DNA of 64,000 nt from Dyadobacter sp. CECT 9275 (GCF_907164905.1 NZ_CAJRAF010000002.1:3806001-3870000); one strand, 5' to 3'; shown: positions 16,081-24,908, counted from the first letter of the stretch. Numbers and translations are program-made. The notes: generated by a model from the letters alone, not told the origin.

Positions 16081-17838
16081 ATGAACGCACACCATCATAT
16101 CATCTCCATCGGCGCCTCCGATTCCGGCATTGACGACATCGCGACCTTCTTCGATCAAAAACCGCTCGCCGGAGTCGCCTATGTAATCATACAGCATTTA
16201 CCGCCACACTTCCGCGCTAGACTGGCTGAAATACTGGCCAAGGATTTATATCTGGTGATCAGTGAGGCGCAAAACGGAGTGCTGGTCGAAACAGACCACG
16301 TCTACATCATTCCCGAAGGCAAATCGATGAGCATCCGGAAGGGAAGGTTATACATCACAGAAAAACCGTATAATCCCAGGCTGCATAGCAGCACCGACAG
16401 TTTTTTCGCCTCCCTCGCAGCAGATCAAGGGGAAAAAGCCATAGGGGTAGTCCTTTTTGATATTGGCGAAGATTGCCTTGAAGGGATAAGTGCGATCCGG
16501 GATGCCGGAGGTATTGTCATCGCGCGACGGCAAGACGCCATTCTCCTTGCTCCCTCCATCAATGAGGTTGACTTTGTCACTGAGCCCGCCCTTATACCCC
16601 AAATCATAGAAGATTATGTAATGCAAAGCCGCAAAACACTGCTGGATCAGAATGAAGAAGTGACCATGGAAATGATATTAGATGCGATCCGCGAGAATAC
16701 CACATTTGATTTTTCGGGTTACAGATTGGACATTCTATCGCACAAGACCCGAAAAAGAGCTTTGGATCAAAACTTCTATTCGCTGGCGGATTACCTGTCT
16801 TTTCTTAAAGTCACGTCGACAGAAATGCATGCACTATCCAGGGAATTTCTTACCGGCGGGATTGCCGCTCCGGTCAATGAAAACACCCCAAATTCTCCGG
16901 GAACAAATCCGGAACCCGAAATTTTCGGATTCAAACGGGATGGGGATAAACTGGAAAATAAAGTTACCCATGAAGAACAATTGATGGAACTTGAAAAAGA
17001 GCTTAATGAATTGAAAACAAGACTGTCCCTAGTGCACAAATCAGATGTATCGATGAACAATTTGAAGGTCGCAAACGCGTTGATGCGACTGGCTAATGGG
17101 CGGCTACGACATGATAATCATGAAATGCGATCAGCAAACCACCAGCTAGACGCAAAAAACAAAAAGTTAACCGAAGCTAATGAAGAGCTAGACAACTTTG
17201 TCCACCTGGCGTCACACGATCTGTTGGCACCGCTTGCTCATATTGAAGGTAGTATCGCACTAATCAACGAGATAGGCGTGAATGATACCCAACTAACCGA
17301 GATGATCGGTATCATCAACGCATCCGTAAAGAGATTTCGCGCACTGGTGGAAGATATGGGTAACGTGGCGAAGGCCGAACATGATTTAAAATCAAAGGAA
17401 AAGGTCGATATAGAAGAAATAATCCAGAGCGTATTGTGGCCGCTGGAAACCAAGATCAAACAATCCAACACTCAAATAATTGTCAGTCTGCGGGAAAGAT
17501 CCATTTACTTTTCCAAAAAGAACCTCAGGAGTATTGTCTTCAATCTGGTTTCCAACAGTCTTAAGTTCAACGAAAGCCTGCAACCATCGATCCATATCGT
17601 TACGGAGAAGATCAACGGCCAGGTCGTCCTCTCCGTGGAAGACAACGGGATGGGTATCCCTACACCCGAACTGGAGCATATCTTCAAACTCTACGGAAGA
17701 GCGAGATACGACATAGAAGGCAAAGGGGTGGGGCTTTACCTAACAAAACGGATGATAGATGCGTCTGGGGGAAGCCTGGTGGTTGAGAGCACTCCTGGTG
17801 AAGGAAGCAAATTCACCATTAGTTTCGCAGCTAAATAG
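16081..17838 (+). CDS. CheB-like / CheR N-terminal / histidine kinase fusion lacking the CheR catalytic domain
   Basis: 585 residues from ATG 16081, where CheB similarity begins; an ATG at 15949 would add 44 unrelated residues. The CheB-like domain (~1-180) has IGASDSG, IIQHLPPHF and GEDCLEG at the Ser-His-Asp triad positions, but the usual STGG and TGMGxDG motifs are altered. Residues ~190-260 match only the N-terminal CheR domain (MILDAIRENTTFDFSGY); the methyltransferase domain is gone. A long coiled coil (~300-385) leads to a kinase with H-box ASHDLLAPL, N-box NLVSNSLKFN, G1 EDNGMGIP and G2 GKGVGLYLTK. Relatives are two- to threefold longer CheB-CheR-PAS-kinase proteins, so this looks like an internal deletion that kept the frame. 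Confidence 0.8.
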   Translation: MNAHHHIISIGASDSGIDDIATFFDQKPLAGVAYVIIQHLPPHFRARLAEILAKDLYLVISEAQNGVLVETDHVYIIPEGKSMSIRKGRLYITEKPYNPRLHSSTDSFFASLAADQGEKAIGVVLFDIGEDCLEGISAIRDAGGIVIARRQDAILLAPSINEVDFVTEPALIPQIIEDYVMQSRKTLLDQNEEVTMEMILDAIRENTTFDFSGYRLDILSHKTRKRALDQNFYSLADYLSFLKVTSTEMHALSREFLTGGIAAPVNENTPNSPGTNPEPEIFGFKRDGDKLENKVTHEEQLMELEKELNELKTRLSLVHKSDVSMNNLKVANALMRLANGRLRHDNHEMRSANHQLDAKNKKLTEANEELDNFVHLASHDLLAPLAHIEGSIALINEIGVNDTQLTEMIGIINASVKRFRALVEDMGNVAKAEHDLKSKEKVDIEEIIQSVLWPLETKIKQSNTQIIVSLRERSIYFSKKNLRSIVFNLVSNSLKFNESLQPSIHIVTEKINGQVVLSVEDNGMGIPTPELEHIFKLYGRARYDIEGKGVGLYLTKRMIDASGGSLVVESTPGEGSKFTISFAAK

Positions 17839-18085
17839 TGTCTCAAAACGGGAAAGTTCCCTACGATCTTCTTCCGGCATCAAAAGCCGGGACGGTGATG
17901 TTGCCTGGTGCTTATTTGATAATGTCAGATAGCTGATTTTTAAAATCGACGCGCCGCTGCCGCGTAACTGCTCACGTTCTAGCCCATTCCAACACAGTAC
18001 AAGAAGGCCTTTTTCTAACCAACATAGCTATACGTTGATCTCTCTATCATTAGCCTTTCCGGGCAGTATATGCGTATCTTTATAG

Positions 18086-18436
18086 ATGGTCCATCAAAAC
18101 TTGCTGCTCGTACTGATTCTTTTCTTTTTCATAGCCTTACTATATCTGTGGAGCGAAAGGTTGAAAATTTCTTACCCGATTCTACTTGTACTGGGAGGAC
18201 TGGCTATTCCGTTAATTCCGGCAGTGCCCAATGTCAGTTTGAACCCCGAAATCATCTTTTTGATCTTTCTTCCTCCATTGCTTTTCGAAGCGGCCTGGAC
18301 CACGTCCTGGAAAGATTTCTGGGCCAGAAAAGAGTAGATCTTCTCACGGGGGTTCGGTCTTGTATTTTCAACGTCTCTGGTCATAGCCCATCTGTCAGTG
18401 GCCATCATCCCCGGCTTTACGCTTGCTTTGCCTTAA
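18086..18436 (+). pseudogene. N-terminal fragment of a CPA1 Na+/H+ antiporter
   Basis: Starts at ATG 18086 with NLLLVLILFFFIALLYLWSE and IFLIFLPPLLFEAAW, the hallmark of NhaP-type CPA1 antiporters. An in-frame TAG at 18335-18337 interrupts it. The same frame continues with FGLVFSTSLVIAHLSVAIIPG and stops near 18436, after ~115 of an expected ~500 codons. There the sequence changes to a histidine-kinase tail. It is a dead remnant. Confidence 0.8.
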
Positions 18437-18843
18437 AAAAGATCAAGGTTACCCGGGATTATGATTCGAATGACTGTGTAATGAAGATTAACGCGCAAAA
18501 AATAAAAATCGCTTTGACGAATATCGTGGTCAATGCCATTGAAGCTATGAATCCACGGCTAGGCGAGTTGAAGCTGGTCACCAGGTCGACAGACACGACG
18601 CACCTGATCCGCATTGAAGACAATGGATGCGGGATCAATGATGCGGGCATGAAAAATCTGTTTAAAAGAGGTTTCTCCGATAAAGCGGGTGGTATAGGAA
18701 TCGGCCTCTTCTCGACTTTGAAAATTTTGAGATCCAGTCATGTGGATATATATGTGCAGTCCCGGGCCGGCTCCGGAACATGCTTCATCCTGACATTCAA
18801 CAAGAAACATAATCCCGGAAAATCGACCCGAAGGCTGCTGTAA
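18433..18843 (+). pseudogene. C-terminal ATPase fragment of a histidine kinase
   Basis: The last ~135 codons of a sensor kinase: N-box NIVVNAIEAM, G1 IEDNGCGIN, F-box LFKRGFSDKAGGIGIGL and a terminal SGTCFILTF. The H-box and sensor domains are absent. It is open in frame with a 257-codon ORF from 18070 whose first ~120 codons are merely the antiporter fragment read in a wrong frame, so the ORF as a whole is not a real protein. Confidence 0.8.
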
Positions 18844-18919
18844 ACCCGACATTATCAGCTATATTGTAACAGGATGGCTTTGGATTCATTGCCGACTACA
18901 GTAACTTCGCTTATCGATT

Positions 18920-19480
18920 ATGATATTGTATATCAAATACATGGTTAGCCTGAGATGTAAAATGATGGTCGAGCAGGAACTGAAAAATATCGGCTTGCAC
19001 TATGTGGTTGTGGAGCTGGGAAGCGTCGAAATTCTTGAAGATATCACACTCGAGCAGCGCGAAGCACTCAAAAGGAATCTGCTCAAATCGGGCCTGGAGC
19101 TACTGGACGATAAGAGGAGTATTTTGATTGAGAAAATCAAAAATGTCATCGTGGAAATGATACATTACCAGGATGAACTTCCTAAAACTAACTATTCGGA
19201 TTACATCGCAGAAAAACTGGGGTACGACTACACTTATATTTCCAACATCTTTTCCGAGGTGAAGGGCATCAATATCCAGCAATTTATTATCCATCACAAG
19301 ATAGAAAAAGTTAAAGAACTGCTGCTCTACGGAGACTTGAACCTCACAGAAATCTCTTACAAGCTACACTACAGCAGCGTGGCGCACCTTTCCAATCAGT
19401 TCAAAAAGGTCACAGGTCTTACTCCTACCTTTTATAAAAAACTTCGGAGAAAGCGCGACGATAACCTGGAAAATATCTGA
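18920..19480 (+). CDS. AraC-family transcriptional regulator
   Basis: 186 residues. The N-terminal half (YIKYMVSLRCKMMVEQELKN, then VVVELGSVEILEDIT) is the short sensor region of a family widespread in Bacteroidota. The C-terminal AraC double HTH is visible in DYIAEKLGYDYTYISNIFSE and LTEISYKLHYSSVAHLSNQFKKVTGLTPT. The second in-frame Met (KYMVS) could also be the start. It heads a plus-strand series of envelope and stress genes (porin, cupin, YtxH-like, BON) and is a good candidate for their regulator, though that is by position only. Confidence 0.9.
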   Translation: MILYIKYMVSLRCKMMVEQELKNIGLHYVVVELGSVEILEDITLEQREALKRNLLKSGLELLDDKRSILIEKIKNVIVEMIHYQDELPKTNYSDYIAEKLGYDYTYISNIFSEVKGINIQQFIIHHKIEKVKELLLYGDLNLTEISYKLHYSSVAHLSNQFKKVTGLTPTFYKKLRRKRDDNLENI

Positions 19481-19635
19481 GGCTTATTGGCCTTCCTCTG
19501 AAAAGTATTGATTTCCGTTTCTGACAATCAGTGATCAATGTAACTTTTCAACTCAGTTATGTAACACATAAGGGCCCGCCGGTGTCGACCTTTGTACAGG
19601 TTGATTCAAATCTAAAAACCCTGCGGGGCTCAACA

Positions 19636-20211
19636 ATGAAAAAGTTCTCAATAACACTTATACTATGTGCAATGACCATCACGTCGTTCGCACAAACGTT
19701 TGGTTTCGGACCGAAGGCTGGCGTAAACCTCAGTAATTATCAAGGCGGTAATATTCAAACTGACGCTAAGGTGGGCTACCATTTTGGGGGTATGCTTAAT
19801 TTTGGTTTTGGAAATGTCTTTTCTATTCAGCCTGAAGTGCTTTTCTCCACCCTGGGGGCCAAGGTAGAGAGTAGTGGCAGCAAAGCGGACTTCAAGATCA
19901 ACTATCTGACGGTGCCCGTCATGCTGAAATTCAGGACAAGAAGTGGTTTTTATCTGGAAGCAGGACCTCAAGCGGGCTTCCGGTTATCTGAAAGTGTTCC
20001 TGACCAGACCATTGATCATTTCGCTAAAAATCTGGATATATCCCTGGGTGCGGGTTTGGGTTATCAGTCTAATATCGGGCTTGGAATCGGGTTTCGCTAT
20101 GTGGCAGGGCTATCAAAAGTGGGCGACTTCTCTTCACAGGAAATCAATCCGGACTTCAAAAACAGCGTTATCCAGGGCAGCTTATTCTGGGTGATTCCCA
20201 TCAAAGAATAG
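19636..20211 (+). CDS. Outer membrane beta-barrel (porin-like) protein
   Basis: 191 residues from ATG 19636, where a clear signal peptide begins (MKKFSITLILCAMTITSFA, cut before QTFG); a frame reaching 19531 has no signal. The mature part alternates polar and aromatic strands (FGFGPKAGVNLSNYQ, FYLEAGPQAGFRLSE, GIGFRYVAGLSKVGDF), an OMP_b-brl_2 type eight-stranded barrel. It is a surface or channel protein of unknown cargo. Confidence 0.85.
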   Translation: MKKFSITLILCAMTITSFAQTFGFGPKAGVNLSNYQGGNIQTDAKVGYHFGGMLNFGFGNVFSIQPEVLFSTLGAKVESSGSKADFKINYLTVPVMLKFRTRSGFYLEAGPQAGFRLSESVPDQTIDHFAKNLDISLGAGLGYQSNIGLGIGFRYVAGLSKVGDFSSQEINPDFKNSVIQGSLFWVIPIKE

Positions 20212-20284
20212 TATGCTTCTGCATAAGCGTCGCAGATACGTTAAAAATAGGCTTCATGTATGAAATCAGGAAAATATAGCGGAT

Positions 20285-20629
20285 ATGAATACGGACCGTG
20301 AGGAGATAGAAAAAGCAAAGGCGCACATTATTGTGGAGATTATCGAGTACGTACCCAATGCGGTTCAGAGCAGAACTATTATCAAAAAAATGACTGGTAA
20401 CGTTACAGTTTCGGCCTTCGATGCCGGAGAGGAAATCGCCGAGAAATCTTCCGCCTTTGATACCTATATTCAGATTATCGACGGTTCTGCTGAAATTGTC
20501 ATCGATGGTAAAAAACACAGACTTACATTGGGCCAGGGGATTGTGATTCCTGCGCATCAAAGGAACTCTTTTTTCGCCAAAGAGCCTTTCAAAATGATTT
20601 CGACAGTTATAAAAAGCGGGTATGAGTGA
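20285..20629 (+). CDS. Small cupin-domain protein
   Basis: 114 residues: a single double-stranded beta-helix with cupin motif 1 as TYIQIIDGSAEIVIDGKKH and motif 2 as GQGIVIPAHQRNSFFAKEP. Metal-binding His/Glu are reduced (one His in PAHQRN), so metal binding is uncertain. It probably binds a small molecule. Its stop overlaps an in-frame ATG of the next reading frame. Confidence 0.8.
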   Translation: MNTDREEIEKAKAHIIVEIIEYVPNAVQSRTIIKKMTGNVTVSAFDAGEEIAEKSSAFDTYIQIIDGSAEIVIDGKKHRLTLGQGIVIPAHQRNSFFAKEPFKMISTVIKSGYE

Positions 20630-20660
20630 TCGGCATCTACTGCCAATTAAACTTATTACT

Positions 20661-20903
20661 ATGAAAACGGAAAAAGTGTCGCTTAGGTTGGTGCTGGTCA
20701 TGTCCTTAGGCCTCGTTTTTGGATTGTGGTTTGCATTCGGCAAAGTATATCGTATATGTAGAAACGTTAGAAAAAGAAGAGGAGAATACGGAGGCGCAAT
20801 GGATAAGCTGAACCGCGTGACAAATTTCAAGCGTCAAGTCGATAAAATCGTCGCAGGTCTTCCGGCAAAAGCACATCGCAATAGAAGGAGAGCCCGGCTG
20901 TAA
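20661..20903 (+). CDS. Small membrane protein
   Basis: 80 residues from ATG 20661 (MKTEKVSLRLVLVMSLGLVF), which resembles the MKTGK start of the next gene; an ATG at 20622 overlapping the cupin stop is possible. One membrane segment (LVLVMSLGLVFGLWFAFGKV) and a long, very basic tail (VRKRRGEYGG, KAHRNRRRARL). It resembles YtxH-like envelope stress proteins only in layout. No function can be given. Confidence 0.5.
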   Translation: MKTEKVSLRLVLVMSLGLVFGLWFAFGKVYRICRNVRKRRGEYGGAMDKLNRVTNFKRQVDKIVAGLPAKAHRNRRRARL

Positions 20904-20944
20904 AGCAAGAAAGAGTAAGCAGTTATTGTTTAAATAAATAGAAT

Positions 20945-21142
20945 ATGAAAACTGGAAAAGCATTTTTTGGATGGGTGATCATGGCATCACTTTTCGTTGC
21001 AGTCGGAACAATGTTTGCGCCGAAAAACACATCTTACAGAATAAGACGACTGGTAGAAAAAGGGAGGAGGTTCTTGGGGATGCGAGATCCGTCAGTGGCA
21101 AAGCCAGATTTGTTGAAAACAGCGTCCGAAGGCAGGCCGTAA
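20945..21142 (+). CDS. YtxH-like small membrane protein
   Basis: 65 residues: MKTGKAFFGWVIMASLFVAVG, one membrane span, then MFAPKNTSYRIRRLVEKGRR, the pattern 'membrane span, FAP, basic helix' typical of YtxH/general-stress proteins. It follows the other small membrane gene by ~40 bases and precedes the BON gene, suggesting one stress-related operon. Confidence 0.6.
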   Translation: MKTGKAFFGWVIMASLFVAVGTMFAPKNTSYRIRRLVEKGRRFLGMRDPSVAKPDLLKTASEGRP

Positions 21143-21187
21143 GTTCGCGTCTGATAACATTCAAATAATCACACTTAATATAATAAC

Positions 21188-21865
21188 ATGAAAACTAATG
21201 AAGATTTGCAACGGGATGTCCGCGATGCAATCAGATGGGAGCCATTGTTGCGCGAAACAGATATATTTGTTACCGCGAAAGACGGTGTGATCAACCTTTC
21301 TGGCACCGTGGATAGCTATGGCAAGAAATCGGAGGCGGAAGAGGCCGCCAGGCGCGTGAAAGGCGTCAAAGTCGTGACCGAGCAGATAAGTGTTAAACCA
21401 AAAGATGATACGACTATCCGGGATGATGCTGATCTGGCTAACGAAATAGTGAACGGCTATCAATGGACACAGGAAATACCTTCGGGTCGTGCCATAGTAA
21501 AAGTGGAAAATGGCTGGATAACCCTGGAAGGGGATCTGCAATGGAACTATCAGCGCGATGCAGCGGAACGGTTGATCCGGGAATTTCCGGGAGTAAAGGG
21601 CGTGTCCAACAATATCAAAATTAAATATGAACCGACGTCCGAAATTGATAAGGCGGCGATAGAAAGTGCTTTTACCCGTAGCAGCTCCATCACTCAAGAA
21701 GGCATTCATATCAGAGTGGTTAAAAGTAAGGTCATTCTGACAGGCACAGTGAGCTCATGCTATGAAAAGGATGAAGCGGCGCGGCAGGCTTGGAAAGCAC
21801 CCGGGGTCGAGATCGTTTATAACGAATTAATAGTAGAACAACATCCCGTTACTGTGGACAGATAA
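21188..21865 (+). CDS. BON-domain protein (three repeats)
   Basis: 225 residues, with three BON domains (~5-72, ~78-147, ~150-217), each with the strand pattern DGVINLSGTVDSY / NGWITLEGDLQWN / KSKVILTGTVSSC and a VKGVxxV turn. BON domains in OsmY-like proteins bind phospholipid membranes. No signal peptide is visible, unlike OsmY, so a cytoplasmic or membrane-surface role is likely. Typical of Bacteroidota stress clusters next to YtxH and AraC genes. Confidence 0.9.
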   Translation: MKTNEDLQRDVRDAIRWEPLLRETDIFVTAKDGVINLSGTVDSYGKKSEAEEAARRVKGVKVVTEQISVKPKDDTTIRDDADLANEIVNGYQWTQEIPSGRAIVKVENGWITLEGDLQWNYQRDAAERLIREFPGVKGVSNNIKIKYEPTSEIDKAAIESAFTRSSSITQEGIHIRVVKSKVILTGTVSSCYEKDEAARQAWKAPGVEIVYNELIVEQHPVTVDR

Positions 21866-21914
21866 CAGTGTGCTCCCAGCGGGAGAAAATATTCATTTCA
21901 AACAAGATAGAATC

Positions 21915-22382
21915 ATGAAAAACAACACAATAATAGCTTCTCTGAGCTTAATCCTGCTCGCCTTCCCCTTAACCGCGCAAGTGGTCTCAAAAGACTCCCT
22001 TGCAACCCTAAAAGCGGAAAGGCAAATGCTTGAAATAGGCAAAAGGTTAAACGAAAACAAAACGCAGCTGGCCAAGCTTGAAAACGAGCGTGAAGGAAAG
22101 TTGATGGAGGTATCGCAAACATCCGAGAACGCACAGAAATCGGCGGATGCTAATAAGCAGGCCGCAGATAAACTTAGAGACGAGTCACAAGACCGCAAAT
22201 TGGCCCGTAGGGCTAACAATAGCGCTGGCTCAGCCAAGTCGGATGCGAAGAAAGCCCGAAAGGCCGGGTATAGTCTGAAAAAACTCGACAGCGATATTAA
22301 TTCTCTGAAAGCTAGTATTCAGAAGGATGAAAAGGAACTGGCCGACATGCAGCCTAATATACTCCCGGAGCCGATGTATTGA
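21915..22382 (+). CDS. Exported coiled-coil protein
   Basis: 155 residues from ATG 21915, where a signal peptide starts (MKNNTIIASLSLILLAFPLTA, cut before QVV). The rest is charged, Ala-rich helix with heptad character (LKAERQMLEIGKRLNENKT, ANKQAADKLRDESQDRKLA), ending with Asp/Glu-rich coils. It is a periplasmic coiled coil, perhaps a structural or envelope-stress protein. It starts 50 bases after the BON gene. Confidence 0.7.
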   Translation: MKNNTIIASLSLILLAFPLTAQVVSKDSLATLKAERQMLEIGKRLNENKTQLAKLENEREGKLMEVSQTSENAQKSADANKQAADKLRDESQDRKLARRANNSAGSAKSDAKKARKAGYSLKKLDSDINSLKASIQKDEKELADMQPNILPEPMY

Positions 22383-22419
22383 AATCCGAAGGTTGTATGA
22401 CTTCTATCGACCTAATAAT

Positions 22420-22644
22420 ATGAACGAGCCCATATTTGATAACAAGTACTTTGATGGACAATGTGTCTATGCTAATGAGAATCCCGGTCAAAAGCTGGTT
22501 ATCAGACGTTACTATAAGAGAATCTATTATTGTCGGGCGGTAGATGGCTCAGAGAAGGAGTATGCCCTTTTTGAAAGGGAAATTTCGCCCGATTATGAAA
22601 GTGGTAAACAGCTGTATTGCCACTTTCCGAGAGAAGACGTTTAA
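22420..22644 (+). CDS. Conserved-looking small protein, unknown function
   Basis: 74 residues from ATG 22420 (MNEPIFDNKYFDGQCVYANE), just after the upstream coiled-coil gene; a frame extending to 22327 overlaps that gene. Rich in Tyr and charged residues (RRYYKRIYYCRAVDG, ISPDYESGKQLYCHF). It has no recognisable domain. A decayed kinase tail on the other strand follows directly. Confidence 0.5.
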   Translation: MNEPIFDNKYFDGQCVYANENPGQKLVIRRYYKRIYYCRAVDGSEKEYALFEREISPDYESGKQLYCHFPREDV

Positions 22645-22647
22645 TAG

Positions 22648-22800
22648 CTAATCACTAAAATGAAAACTGAATTCACATCCTTCACCAACGGTGCTTTCAA
22701 CAATCAAGGAACCACCTGATGCATCGATAATACGTTTCGTAAGGTAAACCCGACACGGTTTCCTTATGAGATGTATGACTCTTTAAGGATCGAAGATATG
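22648..22800 (-). pseudogene. Histidine-kinase C-terminal scar
   Basis: On the minus strand, YLTKRIIDASGGSLIVEST and then VGEGCEFSFHF end at a stop at 22648-22650. This is the final stretch of a histidine kinase and nearly repeats the tail of the CheB-kinase gene at 17.7-17.8 kb (YLTKRMIDASGGSLVVEST). Further upstream the frame shifts and contains stops but keeps a recognisable GNRVGF. Up to ~23,018 I see only unrelated, degraded sequence. Confidence 0.7.
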
Positions 22801-23018
22801 ATCCAGTCTGTTGTGGGCAGGCCCAGGCCTTTAGACCATGTAGCATGAGCGCATTTTCGGAAGAATCAACCCCATAAGGGGCTGGCGTAGAACACCTCTT
22901 AGCTACACGCGATCCTGTTAATGGCTATTATACTCTATTTGCCTTGTATGGTACAGTAATTGTACAGCTACATCCCCGGGCAGATCCCTAACACCTAGTC
23001 TGCTTAAAATCAAAACAA

Positions 23019-23356
23019 ATGAACACGTTAGCTGACACAACCGAACTGATCGAGACTACAACCGGTCCTCTGATGGGGAACGAAGCCTCCCTTACGCCAC
23101 AACGTGTATCGAAGTAATCGCTCAATGGCTTGGTCCGCTTTCAGTAAGTGAGAGTACCCAGCCCATTGCGGACGAGTTGGACAAATTAAAATCACTGCTT
23201 GCTTCGGTCCCCACAAATGCCGGCACCATTGTGGAACAAATGAAGGAGGTGGCTACGAAAGTTTCGCGGATTGCTCTGGAATTAGGCGCGGAGGGCGAAA
23301 TGCCTTCTTTGCTTACGGCGTTGGCGACCGCCCTGAGAATGGGGACAGATTTATAA
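23019..23356 (+). pseudogene. Small helical protein gene broken by a frameshift
   Basis: The frame from ATG 23019 (MNTLADTTELIETTTGPLMG) stops after 32 codons near TCGAAGTAA. The adjacent frame continues smoothly as VIAQWLGPLSVSESTQPIAD and LTALATALRMGTDL to 23356, giving ~110 residues in all. The continuity suggests one former helical protein with a one- or two-base frameshift. The family was not recognised. Confidence 0.5.
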
Positions 23357-23429
23357 AGCCGAACGGCCAAGTTAGCAGGGCTGCTTATCCAGATCTACCA
23401 GATCTGTCAATTTAAATAACCGTTTAGTT

Positions 23430-24542
23430 ATGAATGTAAGTAAAGTAAAACAGGTACACGAGTTTGGTCAGAGCATCTGGCTCGACTTTATAGACCGCAA
23501 GTTCATTGTCTCGGGTGGATTGCAGAAGCTGATCGATGCGGACGGCGTAAAAGGCGTGACGTCCAATCCTGCAATTTTTGAAAAGGCAATCAGCAGCAGT
23601 TTGGATTACAACGCGGATATTGCGGAACATTTAAAAGGCGATATAACCAATGAGGAAATCTTCTTCAAGCTGGCCATATCCGATGTAAGGCAGGCATGCG
23701 ACATTTTGTGGCCGGTCTACAACGAGGAGTGACTTGTTGGGGCCGATGGGTATGTCAGCCTGGAAGTTTCCCCGTTCCTAGCTACTGACACCCTAGCGAC
23801 CATCGACCAAGCCCGCCAGCTATGGCAGGAGGTAGGCAGGGATAACGTGATGATCAAGATTCCCGGAACCGAGTCGGGCCTGATTGCAACCCAGACGGCG
23901 ATTAGCGAAGGTATTAACGTAAATGTGACATTGCTTTTCGGTCTTGACCGGTACGAAGCCACGACAGAAGCCTACATTTCTGGACTTGAAAAACGGGCTG
24001 CGGATGGTTTATCCATTGACCACATTTCCTCTGTCGCCAGTTTCTTTCTGAGCCGTATCGACATTCTGTTCGATCCATTTCTGGACGATAAGGGACTTGG
24101 CGAATTGAGGGGTGAGGTCGCAATTGCTTCCGCAAAATTGGCGTATCAGACTTATGAACGCGTTTTCAGCACAGACCGTTGGAAGGCCCTGGGAGCAAAA
24201 GGTGCAGTGCCGAAACGGCTGCTCTGGGCAAGCACAAGCAACAAAAATCCTGCGTTTACCGACAACACACACTACGTGGAAGCGCAGATCGGTGACAGCA
24301 CCGTCAATACGCTTCCAATGGAAACATTAGAAGCGTATCACGACCACGGCAATCCAGCTAGCAGGCTAAAAGCTGATCTTGACAAAGCTATCGAGGTCAT
24401 GGCACGGGTGAAAGCGGCCGGAATCGACATGGTCGCAGTAGCGAAGCAACTTGAAGAGGAAGGGATTGAAAAGTTTAACCAGCCGTTTCAGAAACTGTTG
24501 GGCGCGATCGAAATACAAAAGCAAGGCAATCAATCAGATTAA
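23430..24542 (+). pseudogene. tal: Transaldolase with in-frame stop
   Basis: 371 codons in one frame, matching a bacterial transaldolase of the long (TalB-like, ~370) class: GVTSNPAIFEKAI, GADGYVSLEVSPFLA, the Schiff-base region NVMIKIPGTESG, and KRLLWASTSNKNPAF. A TGA at 23730-23732 interrupts the frame between VYNEE and LVGADG. The halves (100 and 231 codons) are otherwise intact. The substrate would be sedoheptulose 7-phosphate or fructose 6-phosphate. The lesion is recent, as no other damage is visible. Recoding is not supported. Sequencing error is possible. Confidence 0.9.
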
Positions 24543-24554
24543 ATCAATTAAACA

Positions 24555-24668
24555 ATGTCAAACGATAAAAATGCCCCGAAAGGAGACAAGAAAAAGCCAG
24601 TCAAGAACCTGAAAGAAAAGCGCGCTGACAAAAAGGATAAACGCGACGGTAAAAGCAAGTACGATTGA
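24555..24668 (+). CDS. Tiny lysine-rich protein (copy 2)
   Basis: 37 residues, MSNDKNAPKGDKKKPVKNL at the start, sharing KNLKEKRADKK and overall length with copy 1 (12698-12811). It starts 12 bases after the transaldolase stop, and the gene after it is a dead transglutaminase, so this is a decaying copy of the basic-ORF/transglutaminase pair. No Shine-Dalgarno sequence. Function unknown. Confidence 0.6.
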   Translation: MSNDKNAPKGDKKKPVKNLKEKRADKKDKRDGKSKYD

Positions 24669-24708
24669 CACATCAGATCAACGACACATAAGACTGGCCG
24701 GCTTTTCT

Positions 24709-24869
24709 TCGCCGCATTTGATCAGGCTTGACCCTACGCTCATTCGCATATTGTCCCCGAATCCTATTCTTTAACCCTACTGCCTGCCCACCATATGCAC
24801 TGGCAGCAGGATGTGTATGGAAACAAGGAGGACGTGTTGATCCATTCAATTTTAGCGCAGGTGGTCTGA
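24709..24869 (+). pseudogene. Transglutaminase-like N-terminal remnant
   Basis: Frame read SPHLIRLDP (24709 on) matches SPHRFRLVP of the intact protein, and 24787-24869 reads LPAHHMHWQQDVYGNK then a stop, matching YWQHDVYGNK and the NWQQDPFGN of other family members. Only ~50 codons of ~280 survive, with a TAA and a frame change between the two blocks and no Cys/His/Asp core. It lies exactly where the intact gene does relative to the basic ORF. Confidence 0.7.
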
Positions 24870-24908
24870 TAATGGTGAGATCCGAGCGATAACTTAAAGC
24901 TACCAAAT

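Noticed and set aside
18070..18843. 257-codon ORF as a single kinase-like protein
   Set aside because: Its first ~120 codons are the antiporter fragment read in a wrong frame; only the last ~135 codons match a kinase.
20201..20830. 209-codon minus-strand ORF
   Set aside because: It overlaps the cupin and membrane-protein genes antisense and has no recognisable motif.
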